This document shows, piece by piece, positions 16,903 through 27,610 of a stretch of DNA of 64,000 bases. This DNA comes from Mycolicibacter acidiphilus (lineage in GTDB: Bacteria > Actinomycetota > Actinomycetes > Mycobacteriales > Mycobacteriaceae): positions 61,445 through 125,444 of the forward strand of contig NZ_JAHCLR010000013.1 of NCBI RefSeq assembly GCF_018455725.1, in the 5' to 3' direction. Within the stretch, counting starts at the first letter, position 1, and every line of letters begins with the position of its first letter. The translations under genes were made by a program, and so were the position numbers. The notes beneath the pieces are model-generated. The model was given only the letters and a program-made list of their open reading frames with translations, was not told where the DNA came from and searched no databases.

Positions 16903-18013
16903 GGCGCCACCGACATCCAGTCGACGAACCCGGACGGGTCGTGGCGACCCAGCGCACCGTGCTCGTAGAGCCCCCAGCCCTGCACCGGTTCGCCGTCGCC
17001 GTCGCGACAGGTCGCCCGCCCGACGTGGTCGATCACCCCGAATCCGCTGCGCGCGACGATTGCCGGGTCAGTCATGTCGTAACTGCGCCGCTCGGTGAAC
17101 TTCTCGCCCTTCCACTGGCCGTGCAACCAGTCGACGTCACCGCCGTAGCCCCCGCCCACGTGGATCGGGACCGGCAGTTTCGACTCCACCTCGAAGACCA
17201 CCGGTGTGCCATCCGGTCGGGTGGCCTCGATGGTGGCGCCGGTGGGAATCCGGGTGCCCGAGCGGTACCGGGTCGTCACCCGCGGCCAGCCCAGCTGCTC
17301 AACGCGGCCGTCGGCCCACACCCGTGTGCAGTCGTTGAGCGACCGGAACCCGTCCGGCTCCTCCTGGATGATGAGCACGATCGCGAACTCGTCGAACGCG
17401 ATCGGGGTGTACAGCCACCACATTCCATCGAACGGCGGATCGGCGGGCCGGCCGGCCGGTTCGCGCTCACCGACCGGACGGATGCCCCACGACCGGTCCC
17501 GCGAGCCGATCCACACCGCCGGGTCGACGGTGATCTCCTCGCCGTCGATCACCAGAGTCCCACTCCAGGAACCCAATTGGGCGAACCGCTGCGCGTCCAG
17601 GGTCACCCGGTTGCCGGAACGCAGCACATGAGGCTGCTCCTGCACCGGGGCGAATAGGCCCTGCCAGCTCAGGTCGACGGCGATGCCCTCGGTCTCGTCC
17701 ATCACCACCCGCAGTCGGTGCAGCGGTTCGGTGACCTCGATGCGATAGGCGCCGACGTGCGGGTTCAACCGGTCCTGGTCGATCGCATCCGACAGGTGTA
17801 CCGCGGTCTGGACATCGCCGCGGGAAACCAGTACGAACGCATCTTTGACGCCGAGGTTCGGGTAGTAGCCGATCCCGGTGATGAAGAAGATGTCGCCGGT
17901 GCGGTCGTGGGCGTTGAGGTAGGACCGGTCGTAGAAGTTGCGGTCGGAGGAACCGGGCCACGCGATCGGTTGCGGCACTTGGTGAACCGGGTATTCATCG
18001 AGCGGTCCGAGCA

Positions 18014-18014
<1 letters not shown>
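16899..18014 (-). CDS. Hypothetical protein, possible lipocalin/CrtC-like fold
   Basis: A 371-aa cytosolic-looking protein without signal peptide or transmembrane segment. The sequence is rich in beta-strand segments and tryptophans (WGIRPVGERE, MWWLYTPIAFDEFAIVLIIQ, WLHGQWKGEKFTERRSYDM). The GSRDRSWGIRPVG segment resembles the conserved DHSWG-type motif of CrtC/AttH-like lipocalin-fold proteins, which is suggestive only. Its ATG overlaps the stop of the upstream phosphotransferase gene (TGATG), so the two are made together, and a linked role in modifying a small hydrophobic compound is plausible. The function is unknown. Confidence 0.7.
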
Positions 18015-19817
<1,803 letters not shown>

Positions 19818-19821
<4 letters not shown>

Positions 19822-20489
19822 CCGAACCCTTTCCCGCGGACTGGCGTTCGGCACTGGTGCTGATGCCGCACCCCGACGACCCCGAGTACGGCACCGCAGC
19901 CGCCGTCGCCAAGTGGACGGCAGCCGGCAGGATCGTCCGATACGCCTTGGCGTCCCGCGGCGAGGCGGGGATCGCCGGCCTGGCACCGGCGGTGGCGGGG
20001 CCGGTCCGGGAGACCGAGCAGCGGCGGGCCGCGGCGATCGTCGGGGTGCACGATCTGCAGTTCTGGGACTTCCCGGACAGCGAGATCCGCAACACGGCGG
20101 CGCTGCGTGCGCGGATCGTGGCGGCGATCACCGACACCGAACCCGATGTGCTGGTGACGATCTACGGCGGCGCTCAGTTCGGGCCCGACGCACCTAATCA
20201 GCGCGACCACATCGAGTTCGCCGCCGCGGTAACCGAGGCCTACGACGGCCTGGCGGCACCGCCGCGCTGGCTGTTCCAGAGCGGCGGCCCGGCCACCCAC
20301 GTCGAGGCGGTGGACGGCTACGCCGACGCCGCAGTCGCCGCGCTGGCAGCCCATCAGACCTACTTCGCGGTGCTCGATCCCGGTACCGCGGTGGAAGATC
20401 AGGCCCGGCGGATCGTCGACATGACGACACCCGCCGGTCCCGGAGGCCGGTTGTCGGGATTCATCTGCGAGCGGAGGGCATTTCGATGA
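19818..20489 (+). CDS. PIG-L family deacetylase
   Basis: Zinc-dependent LmbE/PIG-L-type deacetylase (223 aa), the family of MshB, which removes acetyl groups from N-acetylglucosaminyl substrates. The metal-binding motif LMPHPDDPEYG is at residues 15-25 with H18 and D21, and the second histidine region is PNQRDHIEFAAAV. GTG 19818 overlaps the tetR stop by 4 bp, and the stop overlaps the following ATG, so three genes are translationally coupled. The housekeeping MshB is larger, so this is a paralogue with an unknown sugar-linked substrate. Confidence 0.85.
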
Positions 20490-21481
20490 CCGAGGCGGCG
20501 AAACTGCGGATCGGCGTGCTTGGCGCAGCCCGGATCACCCCGACCGCGCTGATCAAACCAGCCCGCGACAACGTCGAGGTCGAGGTGATCGCGGTGGCGG
20601 CGCGCGACGCGGGCAGGGCGCGGGCATTCGCCGACAAACACCGAATCCCGAAGGTGCACAGCAGCTATCACTCACTGATCGCCGACCCGGACGTGGACGC
20701 GGTGTACAACCCGCTGCCGAATGCACTGCATGGCCGCTGGACCCGCGCCGCACTCGCGGCCGGCAAGCACGTGCTGTGCGAGAAGCCGCTCACCGCCAAC
20801 GCCGACGAGGCCCGGGAGATCGCCGCTGCGGCGGATGCGTCCGGGCTGGTGGTGATGGAGGCGTTCCACTACCGCTACCACCCGATGACGCTGCGGATCG
20901 AGGAGATCATCGCCAGCGGCGAACTGGGGACGCTGCAGCGGGTGGAGGCGGCACTGAGCTTCCCGCTGCCGAGGTTCGCCGACATCCGCTACGACTACGC
21001 GCTGGCCGGCGGCGCGCTGATGGACGCCGGCTGTTACGCGGTGCACATGGCCCGCACGTTCGGCGGTGCTACACCGGAAGTGGTTGCCGCGCAGGCGAAG
21101 CTGCGTGACCCGCGGATCGACCGGGCGATGACCGCGGAACTGCGGTTTCCGGCCGGGCACACCGGCGCGATCCGGTGCTCACTGTGGTCGGCGAACCTGC
21201 TGCAGGTCAACGCGAGGGTCATCGGGGACCGCGGTCAGCTGCATGCGATCAATCCGCTGATGCCGCAGTACCCGCACCGGCTCGTGGTCCGGTCGGCAGA
21301 CGGCAGGCGGGCCGAGCACTTCAGCCATCGGGCGTCCTATGCCTACCAGCTCGACGCCTTCGTAGGCGCGGTGCTGCGCGGCCAGGAGGTGCGTACGACG
21401 GCCGAGGACGCGATCGAGAACATGACCGTGATCGACGCGATCTACCGGGCCGCCGGGCTGCCGTTGCGTCAGCGAGCCTGA
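20486..21481 (+). CDS. Gfo/Idh/MocA family oxidoreductase
   Basis: A 331-aa NAD(P)-dependent oxidoreductase. The Rossmann loop is RIGVLGAARITPTALIKPA and the conserved catalytic EKPL motif is in GKHVLCEKPLTANADEA. The C-terminal domain carries GGALMDAGCYAVHMARTFGG, corresponding to the usual G-x-x-x-D-x-G-x-H segment. Together with the upstream PIG-L deacetylase it suggests processing of a sugar or cyclitol derivative. The 3' end overlaps the convergent acyltransferase gene by 13 bp. Confidence 0.88.
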   Translation: MTEAAKLRIGVLGAARITPTALIKPARDNVEVEVIAVAARDAGRARAFADKHRIPKVHSSYHSLIADPDVDAVYNPLPNALHGRWTRAALAAGKHVLCEKPLTANADEAREIAAAADASGLVVMEAFHYRYHPMTLRIEEIIASGELGTLQRVEAALSFPLPRFADIRYDYALAGGALMDAGCYAVHMARTFGGATPEVVAAQAKLRDPRIDRAMTAELRFPAGHTGAIRCSLWSANLLQVNARVIGDRGQLHAINPLMPQYPHRLVVRSADGRRAEHFSHRASYAYQLDAFVGAVLRGQEVRTTAEDAIENMTVIDAIYRAAGLPLRQRA

Positions 21482-22320
21482 AGCGCGCTGTGCCAGGCCA
21501 GCGGGTTCAGGCGACGGTACGGGTCATGGCTGCGGAGGTCTCGCAGCTCCGCCAGGGCGGTCTCCAGCGCCCGCTGCGTGCGACTCTTGACCGTGGCCAC
21601 CCAATCCCCGTCCGTGGCCGGTGCGGTGGTCTGGATGGGCGCGGCGAAGCGCAGATACATCCGTTGTGGGCGCGGGATCAGGGTCGGGCCGATGCCGTGC
21701 ATGAGCGGCGGCGGGCTGTCCCGCCGGTCGGTCAGCTTCTCGCCGAGTTTCAGGCTCAGCCGGCCCAGCACGCTGTCGCGGGCGATTGGGCTGCGGTAGA
21801 CGTCGTCGCCGCCGACCAACGCGGCCGGCACGATCGGGTAGTCGTTCTCCACCGCCAGTCGGGCGAACCCGGCGCGGCCCTCCCAGCGCAACCGGTATTC
21901 CTCGCCTTTGAACTTCGCGATCTCCCGTCCGCCGCCGGGGAACACCAGGATGGTCTGGGCGTGCCGCATCAGTTCGCGGGCGTTGTCGGGGGAGCCGATG
22001 ACGGCACCGTAGGCGGCCAGCACGTCCCGGACCGGCCTCGGTAGTTCGCCCATCATCCGCTCGGTCAGCGGCCGGACTCGCGTCCCGATCGCCCGGCGCA
22101 CGACATGCGGGATGAACGTGCCTTCCACGCCGGACACGGTGTGGTTGCCCACCACCAGGAACCGACCGTCGGGCGGCAGGTTCTCCAGCCCGTCGACGTA
22201 CGGGCGGAACAGATCCACCAGGGGTTCAGCACCCCGGGTGAGGGTGTCGATGCCGCTGCGCAGCGTCTGCACCCGCTGCGGGGGATTCATGATCGTCTCA
22301 AGCCCGGGCATGTTCGTCAT
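21469..22320 (-). CDS. PlsC-like lysophospholipid acyltransferase
   Basis: A 283-aa member of the LPLAT superfamily, which transfers acyl chains to glycerol-phosphate-type lipids. The usual HX4D block I is degenerate, appearing as GNHTVSGVEGTFIPH (H-x4-E). Block III is ILVFPGGGREIAKFKG, and RAGFARLAVENDYPIVPAALVG is block IV-like. This resembles the diacylglycerol-acyltransferase-like branch more than housekeeping PlsC. ATG 22320 is used; ATG 22332 is also in frame. Divergent from a TetR gene, with a 22-bp inverted repeat between the two starts. Confidence 0.82.
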   Translation of the reverse strand: MTNMPGLETIMNPPQRVQTLRSGIDTLTRGAEPLVDLFRPYVDGLENLPPDGRFLVVGNHTVSGVEGTFIPHVVRRAIGTRVRPLTERMMGELPRPVRDVLAAYGAVIGSPDNARELMRHAQTILVFPGGGREIAKFKGEEYRLRWEGRAGFARLAVENDYPIVPAALVGGDDVYRSPIARDSVLGRLSLKLGEKLTDRRDSPPPLMHGIGPTLIPRPQRMYLRFAAPIQTTAPATDGDWVATVKSRTQRALETALAELRDLRSHDPYRRLNPLAWHSALQAR

Positions 22321-22333
22321 GGTGACCACCATA

Positions 22334-22355
22334 CCAAACCAACTAGTTCGTCTGG
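22334..22355. promoter_or_regulatory. 22-bp inverted repeat, candidate TetR operator
   Basis: The two half-sites match at 9 of 11 positions: outer CCA/TGG, then AC/GT, and a perfect AACTAGTT core at 22341-22348. The centre is between 22344 and 22345. It lies directly upstream of the tetR -10 hexamer and beside the acyltransferase start, so one bound dimer would cover both promoters. This is the expected geometry for TetR autoregulation and control of a divergent gene. Confidence 0.6.
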
Positions 22356-22356
22356 C

Positions 22357-22362
22357 TATGCT
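22357..22362 (+). promoter_or_regulatory. Candidate -10 element for leaderless tetR
   Basis: TATGCT fits TANNNT and is followed by 6 nt and the GTG at 22369, giving a predicted leaderless message. It abuts the inverted repeat on its 5' side. Confidence 0.5.
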
Positions 22363-22368
22363 GAACCG

Positions 22369-22938
22369 GTGAGATCGACAGGTGAGCTGCGGGGTGAGAT
22401 CCTCGCCGCCGCGCGCTCGGAGTTCGCGCAGTACGGGCTCGCCGGTGCTCGGATCGACCGGATCGCCCGGACGGCGGCGGCCAGCAAGGAGCGCCTGTAC
22501 GCGCATTTCGGTGACAAGGAGACGCTGTTCCACGAGGTGTTGGCGGCCGACGCCGCGGAGTTCCTGGCCGCGACACCGCTGCGCGCCGATGCTGTCGCCG
22601 AATTCGTCGGGGAGATCTACGACCTCGCTCGCACCCATCCTGAGCACTTCCGGATGATCAACTGGGCCCGCCTGGAGGGTGTCGACCTCGGCCCGCCGGA
22701 CGGGGAGGGTTTGGACGGACCCGCGCAGGCCTTCGCCGCCATCCGGCAGGCTCAGGAGACCGGTGCCGTGGACCCGGCCTGGCGACCCGATGAGCTGCTG
22801 GTGCTGCTGTTCGGCCTCGGGCTGGCGTGGTCCTCGTGGCCCGACCCGCTCGCCGCGACCGAGGACGCTGACGAGATCGCCCATCGGCGCGCCTCCGCCG
22901 TCGAGGCCGCCACACGGATCATCGCGGTGCGCACCTAG
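22369..22938 (+). CDS. TetR family transcriptional regulator
   Basis: A 189-aa TetR regulator with helix-turn-helix RIDRIARTAAASKERLYAHF at about residues 25-45 and a C-terminal ligand domain including FVGEIYDLARTHPEHFRMINWARLEG, typical of the TetR_C_17-like group. GTG 22369 is chosen because of the promoter 6 nt upstream; the long frame upstream is a shadow of the acyltransferase gene. The divergent PlsC-like gene is its likely target. The stop overlaps the stop of the convergent DUF222/HNH gene by 4 bp. Confidence 0.85.
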   Translation: MRSTGELRGEILAAARSEFAQYGLAGARIDRIARTAAASKERLYAHFGDKETLFHEVLAADAAEFLAATPLRADAVAEFVGEIYDLARTHPEHFRMINWARLEGVDLGPPDGEGLDGPAQAFAAIRQAQETGAVDPAWRPDELLVLLFGLGLAWSSWPDPLAATEDADEIAHRRASAVEAATRIIAVRT

Positions 22939-24320
22939 CGGTCTTCGTCGTCGGGTGGGTCGGGGTCGCCGCGCAGGAGTTCGTCGGGGTGGTGGGCGTG
23001 GTTGATCTGTGGTGGGTTGGTGCCGTCGGTCCAGGCGAGGCGGCCGGTGTCGGTGCGGGTGGTGTGTTGTTCGCCGCGGGTTTCGGCGGCGTGGTCGGGT
23101 TCGCAGGCGAAATACTGCTTGTCGGCGTCGGTGCGCCCGCCACGGGCCCAGCCGGGTTCGTGGTGGACTTCGCAGTGGTAGCCCGGTTCCAGGCAGTTCG
23201 GCCGGGTGCAGCCGCGGTCGCGGGCGTAGCAGATCAGCCGTTGGTCGGCGGTGGCGATGCGTTTCTGCCGGCCCAGGTACAGGGGCCGTTTCATGTGGTC
23301 GTCGAAGACGGCCAGGTAGTGGATGGCGTTGGCGGCCATGCGGATCAGGTCGCGCATCGGTAGTCGGGAGCCACCGCCGGTGTGGGCCGGGGCAGGCATC
23401 GGCACATTCGGGTCGGTCACCGATCGGGCGGCTTGGTCGAGTTCGGCCAGGGTGGTGGTGACCACGACGGTGACGGGGTGGCCGCGGTGGGTGCCCAGGC
23501 CGCCGGAGGCGATGGCGGTGGACAGGGCGAGTTTGAGTGCGTCGTGGCGGCGTTGGGCGGGGCTGCGTGAGTCGCGCTCGGTTGAATCGGCGTTGTCGGG
23601 TTGGTGGCGGCCGGGGCGCACTGCGGCTACCACGGCTTCGAGGTGGGCGCGGGTTTCGGGGTCGAGCAGTGCGGTCAGTTTCGACATGCCGTCGGGGCCT
23701 TGCCGGCCCAGGGTCAGGCTGCGGCGGCGGGCGCGGTCGGCGTCGCTGAAGTTGCCGTCGGGGTTGAGGTCGTCGGCGATGCGCTGCCCGATTTTGGTGA
23801 CGATGCCGGAGTCGAGCCGGCGGGCGTGGTCGACCAGGGCGCGTTCGGCCTGCGCGACCCGATCCGGCGGTACTGCGGCCGGTAGCAGGTCCACGGCGTC
23901 GCAGATCGCCCGAATGTGGTCTTCGCCGACCGCGCCCGCTTGCACTGCGGCGGCCAACTCGGGTAGCTCAGCGGGGATGGGTTCGCCGGTCAGGGTGCGC
24001 CGGGGCCGGATGCGGGCGGCCAGTCGGAATCGGCGGTTGATCTCGCGCGGGGCGATGCGCAGTCGCTGCCATAGTGCGGTGCGGACGGTGTCGGTGGCCG
24101 CGGTGTCGTCGGGCGGGTCGGCCAACTCCCCGAAGTAGCGGTACATCAGGCCGCGGTTGACCCGGCACTGGGTTTCCAGGCGTTCAGCCACCGCCACTCG
24201 GAAGTCGTTGCCCACCAGATCCGAGGAGGTCGTCTGCAACACGTCATGGGCGGCATCGACCGCGGCCAGCGCAGCGGAGATCGCCTCCCGCGCCGCCGTC
24301 GCACCCAGACCTGTTGCCAT
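22935..24320 (-). CDS. DUF222 / HNH endonuclease motif protein (13E12 type)
   Basis: A 461-aa member of the abundant mycobacterial 13E12/DUF222 family. DUF222 covers roughly residues 30-330, and a C-terminal HNH motif follows: CYARDRGCTRPNC, then CEVHHEPGWARGGRT. The usual final NLxxLCxxHH is altered to KQYFACEPDHAAET, so the third histidine pair is degenerate and nuclease activity is uncertain. The proline- and aspartate-rich tail is disordered. No tyrosine recombinase, attachment site or flanking repeat was seen, so this is not a complete REP13E12 element. ATG 24320 lies 6 nt after a TAGCGT -10 hexamer. Confidence 0.85.
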   Translation of the reverse strand: MATGLGATAAREAISAALAAVDAAHDVLQTTSSDLVGNDFRVAVAERLETQCRVNRGLMYRYFGELADPPDDTAATDTVRTALWQRLRIAPREINRRFRLAARIRPRRTLTGEPIPAELPELAAAVQAGAVGEDHIRAICDAVDLLPAAVPPDRVAQAERALVDHARRLDSGIVTKIGQRIADDLNPDGNFSDADRARRRSLTLGRQGPDGMSKLTALLDPETRAHLEAVVAAVRPGRHQPDNADSTERDSRSPAQRRHDALKLALSTAIASGGLGTHRGHPVTVVVTTTLAELDQAARSVTDPNVPMPAPAHTGGGSRLPMRDLIRMAANAIHYLAVFDDHMKRPLYLGRQKRIATADQRLICYARDRGCTRPNCLEPGYHCEVHHEPGWARGGRTDADKQYFACEPDHAAETRGEQHTTRTDTGRLAWTDGTNPPQINHAHHPDELLRGDPDPPDDEDR

Positions 24321-24326
24321 ACCCCG

Positions 24327-24332
24327 ACGCTA
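24327..24332 (-). promoter_or_regulatory. Candidate -10 element for DUF222/HNH gene
   Basis: The minus-strand hexamer TAGCGT is 6 nt from ATG 24320, again predicting a leaderless transcript. The remaining 84 bp up to the nuoN stop contain only a small CCCC/GGGG hairpin (24394-24406), too weak to call a terminator. Confidence 0.4.
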
Positions 24333-24416
24333 AAAACGGGTCCCGACAACAACGGCGGATCGGAGCCCACCGAACCCCCGGCCTGTGGATGAACCCCGAA
24401 CTGGGGATAACCGGCC

Positions 24417-26018
24417 CTACCGGGCGAACATCGTTGCGGCGCCCAGCAAGTCGAGCGCCGGCTGCGGCAGGATGCCCAGCACCACGGTGACCGCGGCGCA
24501 CAGTGCGATCGACGCCTTGCTCCAGATGCTGGGCAGCACCAGGTGCGGCGGGTCGTCGGGAGCGTCGGTGAAGAACATCAGCACGATCACCCGCACGTAG
24601 AAATAGGCGGCCACCGCGCTCATCACCACGCCGATCACCACCAGCGGCGCGGCATCGCCTTCAGCGGCCGCCTTGAACACCGCGAACTTACCGATGAAGC
24701 CGCCGGTGAGCGGGATGCCGGCGAACGACAGCAGGAACATCGAGAACAGCAGTCCCACAACCGGATAGCGTCGCCCCAGCCCGCCCCAGCGGTCCATGTC
24801 GAGCTCCTCCTCGCCACCGGTCCGCCGGATCAGGCTGATGACGGCGAACGCGCCGACGGTGGGGAAGCTGTAGGCGATCAGGTAGAACAGCGTCGACGAG
24901 ATCCCGTTCGGGACCGCGGCCAGCACGCCGGTGAGGATGAAACCGACCTGGGAGATCGACGAATACGCCAGCATCCGCTTGACCCCGGTCTGGGTGATCG
25001 CGGCAACGGTGCCGACCAGCATCGTCAGGATCGACATCAGCCACAGCAGCGGCCGCCACTGGTCGTGCAGCGCCGGCGGCGCGATGTAGAGGATCCGCAG
25101 CATCGCCCCGAACGCGGCGACCTTGGTCGCAGCAGCCATGAAGCCGGTGATCGGCGTCGGTGCACCCACGTAGACGTCGGGAATCCAGGAGTGGAACGGT
25201 ACCGCCCCGACCTTGAAGAACAACCCGACCAGCAGCAGCCCGGCACCGGTCAGCGTCATCGAGTCGACACCGCTGGCCAGCAAGCCGGCACCCACCTCGG
25301 GCAGCGACAGACTGCCGGTGGCGCCGTAGATCAGTGCGACCCCGAACAGGAACAGCGCCGACGAGAATGCACCCAGCAGAAAGTATTTCAGCGCCGCTTC
25401 CTGTGACAGCAGCCGGCGGTGCCGGGCCAGTCCGCACAGCAGGTACAGCGGCAGCGACAGCACCTCCAGGGCGACGAACATGGTGACCAGGTCGTTCGCG
25501 GCGAGGAACACCATCATGCCGCCGACCGCGAGTACGGTCAGCGGGAACACCTCGGTCTGCATGACTCCGGCCCGGTTCGCGTCGATCTCGGTGCGCCCGC
25601 CCGGGATGGCTGAGGCCTGCGGGGCGAACGACGCCAGCCCCGCACGGGCGGCCGCGACCGGCGCCGCCGCGGCACCCGGTCCCTCCGGCGCCGCCACGGG
25701 CCCGGTGCGTTCGGCGATGAAGAAGACGGCCATGACGCCGAGCACCAGCAGGGTGCCCTGCAGCACCAGTGCCGGCCGGTCGACGGCCACCGCGCCGAGT
25801 ACCACGATCCGACCGGCCGCCGGCACCCGGCCACTGGTGGTCAGCAGCGTGGCCAGCGCCGCCAGGAGCCCGCCGACGGCCAGCACGACCTGCGTCGCAT
25901 AGCGCGCCCGACGGGACACGAACGCCTCGAACAGCACCCCGACGACCCCGGTGCCGAAGACGATCAGCAACGGTGCGACCAGGGCGTATTCGATCTGGGG
26001 GGTTGGGATGCCGGACAT
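24417..26018 (-). CDS. nuoN: NADH-quinone oxidoreductase subunit N
   Basis: Antiporter-like proton-pumping membrane subunit of complex I (533 aa, about 14 transmembrane helices). The conserved lysine-containing helices are visible in GLFFKVGAVPFHSWIPDVYV and GFMAAATKVAAFGAML. Between early helices there is a longer Ala/Pro-rich loop (VAAPEGPGAAAAPVAAARAG region) not needed for the fold and typical of actinobacteria. It is the last gene of the nuo operon, 2 bp after nuoM. Confidence 0.97.
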   Translation of the reverse strand: MSGIPTPQIEYALVAPLLIVFGTGVVGVLFEAFVSRRARYATQVVLAVGGLLAALATLLTTSGRVPAAGRIVVLGAVAVDRPALVLQGTLLVLGVMAVFFIAERTGPVAAPEGPGAAAAPVAAARAGLASFAPQASAIPGGRTEIDANRAGVMQTEVFPLTVLAVGGMMVFLAANDLVTMFVALEVLSLPLYLLCGLARHRRLLSQEAALKYFLLGAFSSALFLFGVALIYGATGSLSLPEVGAGLLASGVDSMTLTGAGLLLVGLFFKVGAVPFHSWIPDVYVGAPTPITGFMAAATKVAAFGAMLRILYIAPPALHDQWRPLLWLMSILTMLVGTVAAITQTGVKRMLAYSSISQVGFILTGVLAAVPNGISSTLFYLIAYSFPTVGAFAVISLIRRTGGEEELDMDRWGGLGRRYPVVGLLFSMFLLSFAGIPLTGGFIGKFAVFKAAAEGDAAPLVVIGVVMSAVAAYFYVRVIVLMFFTDAPDDPPHLVLPSIWSKASIALCAAVTVVLGILPQPALDLLGAATMFAR

Positions 26019-26020
26019 GG

Positions 26021-27610
26021 TCAGCGGGCCCCTTCCGCGGTCAGCGGCGCCGGGTCGGTCTGCCCGATCGTGGTCATGGTGTGGGTGACGCCGGGGTTGA
26101 TGATGTCCAGCACCGGCTTCGGGTAGAAGCCCAGGAACAGCAGCAGGGCGAGCAGCGGCGCGACGACGATCGCCTCGCGGGGCACCAGATCGCGGATCCG
26201 TTCACTGCCCGGCCGGACCGGGCCCGTCATCACCCGCTGGTAGAGCCAGAGCATGTAGATCGACGACAGCACCAGCGCGATGGTGCCGATCACCGCGGCC
26301 AGCCAGTACCGGTTGAAAGTGCCCAGCAGCACCAGGAATTCACTGATGAACGGCGCCAGCCCGGGCAGCGACAGGGTGGCCATCGCCGCCACCAGGAAAG
26401 TGCCGGCCATGACCGGCGCGACCTTCTGCACCCCGCCGAAATCGGCGATCGCCCGTTTGCCGTCACGCCGGGACACCATGAATCCGGCGATCAGGAACAC
26501 CGCCGCGGTCGACAGCCCGTGGTTGACCATGTACAGCGTCGACCCGCTCTGACCCTGGCTGGTCATCACGAAGATGCCCAGGATGATGAAGCCGAAGTGC
26601 GAGATCGACGTGTAGGCGATCAACCGCATGATGTCCTGCTGGCCGATCGCGACCATGGCGCCGTAGACCACCCCGATCACCGCCAGCACCACGATCGTGG
26701 GGCGGAAATACGTTGCGGCGTCCGGGAACATCTGCAGGCAGTAACGCAGCAGGCCGAACGTACCGACCTTGTCCATCACCGCCATCATCAGCACCGCCGT
26801 CGCCGGTGTGGCTTCCACCGCGGCGTCCGGCAGCCAGCGGTGCAGCGGCCACAGCGGTGCCTTCACCGCGAACGCGAACATGAACCCGGCGAACAGCAGC
26901 TTGAGCATGTTCGGGTCGACGGTGGTGGAGCCCGGGGCGAACGCCGTGACCAGCGCCCGGAAGTCGAAGGTGCCACCGGTGCTGCCCTCGACGTTGCCGG
27001 CGCTGACCACATACACCCCGATCACCGAGGCCATCATGATCAGACCGCCGAACAGGTTGTACAGCAGGAACTTCAGCGCCGCCTGCGATTTGCGGGCACC
27101 GTTGCCGAAGCCGCCGATCATGAAGTACATCGGGATCAGCATCGCCTCGAAGAACACGTAGAACAGCAGCACGTCCAGCGACACCAGCGAGATCAGCACC
27201 ATCGACTCGACGGTGAGTGTCAAGGCGAAGTAGGCGTGCGAACCTCGACTTCGTGCCCCGCCGTCGTTCCAGCCGGCCAGCATCAGCAGCGGCACCAACC
27301 CGGCGGTCAGCAGCACCAGCACCACCGCGATCCCGTCCACCCCCAGCGTGTACCCGGCGCCGAACGCCGGTATCCACGAATGGGATTCGACGAACTGGTA
27401 GGGCTCACCGGATGCGGTGCTGTCGAAACCGACGGTGACCACGACCGCCACCGCCAGCGTCGCCAGGCTCAGCAGCAGGCCGGTCCATTTCGCCAGCGCC
27501 TGGCCGCCGGCCGGCAGCACGATGACCAGGCCGGCGCCGGCCAGCGGGAGCAGCCACAGCACGCTCAGCCAGGGCAGGCAGGGCAGCGAGTCGAGCAGCC
27601 CGGCGTTCAC
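26021..27610 (-). CDS. nuoM: NADH-quinone oxidoreductase subunit M
   Basis: Antiporter-like proton-pumping subunit (529 aa). The essential glutamate is in [20 protein letters not shown] and the key lysine in [23 protein letters not shown] 27610 is the start, overlapping the nuoL stop (GTGA) and giving an N-terminus [15 protein letters not shown]; the 16 residues upstream are an extension inside nuoL. Membrane arm, distal half. Confidence 0.96.
   Translation of the reverse strand: MNAGLLDSLPCLPWLSVLWLLPLAGAGLVIVLPAGGQALAKWTGLLLSLATLAVAVVVTVGFDSTASGEPYQFVESHSWIPAFGAGYTLGVDGIAVVLVLLTAGLVPLLMLAGWNDGGARSRGSHAYFALTLTVESMVLISLVSLDVLLFYVFFEAMLIPMYFMIGGFGNGARKSQAALKFLLYNLFGGLIMMASVIGVYVVSAGNVEGSTGGTFDFRALVTAFAPGSTTVDPNMLKLLFAGFMFAFAVKAPLWPLHRWLPDAAVEATPATAVLMMAVMDKVGTFGLLRYCLQMFPDAATYFRPTIVVLAVIGVVYGAMVAIGQQDIMRLIAYTSISHFGFIILGIFVMTSQGQSGSTLYMVNHGLSTAAVFLIAGFMVSRRDGKRAIADFGGVQKVAPVMAGTFLVAAMATLSLPGLAPFISEFLVLLGTFNRYWLAAVIGTIALVLSSIYMLWLYQRVMTGPVRPGSERIRDLVPREAIVVAPLLALLLFLGFYPKPVLDIINPGVTHTMTTIGQTDPAPLTAEGAR

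Noticed and set aside
22935-24320. REP13E12 mobile element
   Set aside because: Only the DUF222/HNH gene is present. No integrase, flanking direct repeats or attachment site were visible on either side.
24394-24406. Intrinsic terminator after nuoN
   Set aside because: The CCCC/GGGG hairpin is four base pairs with no U-tract; not enough to call.
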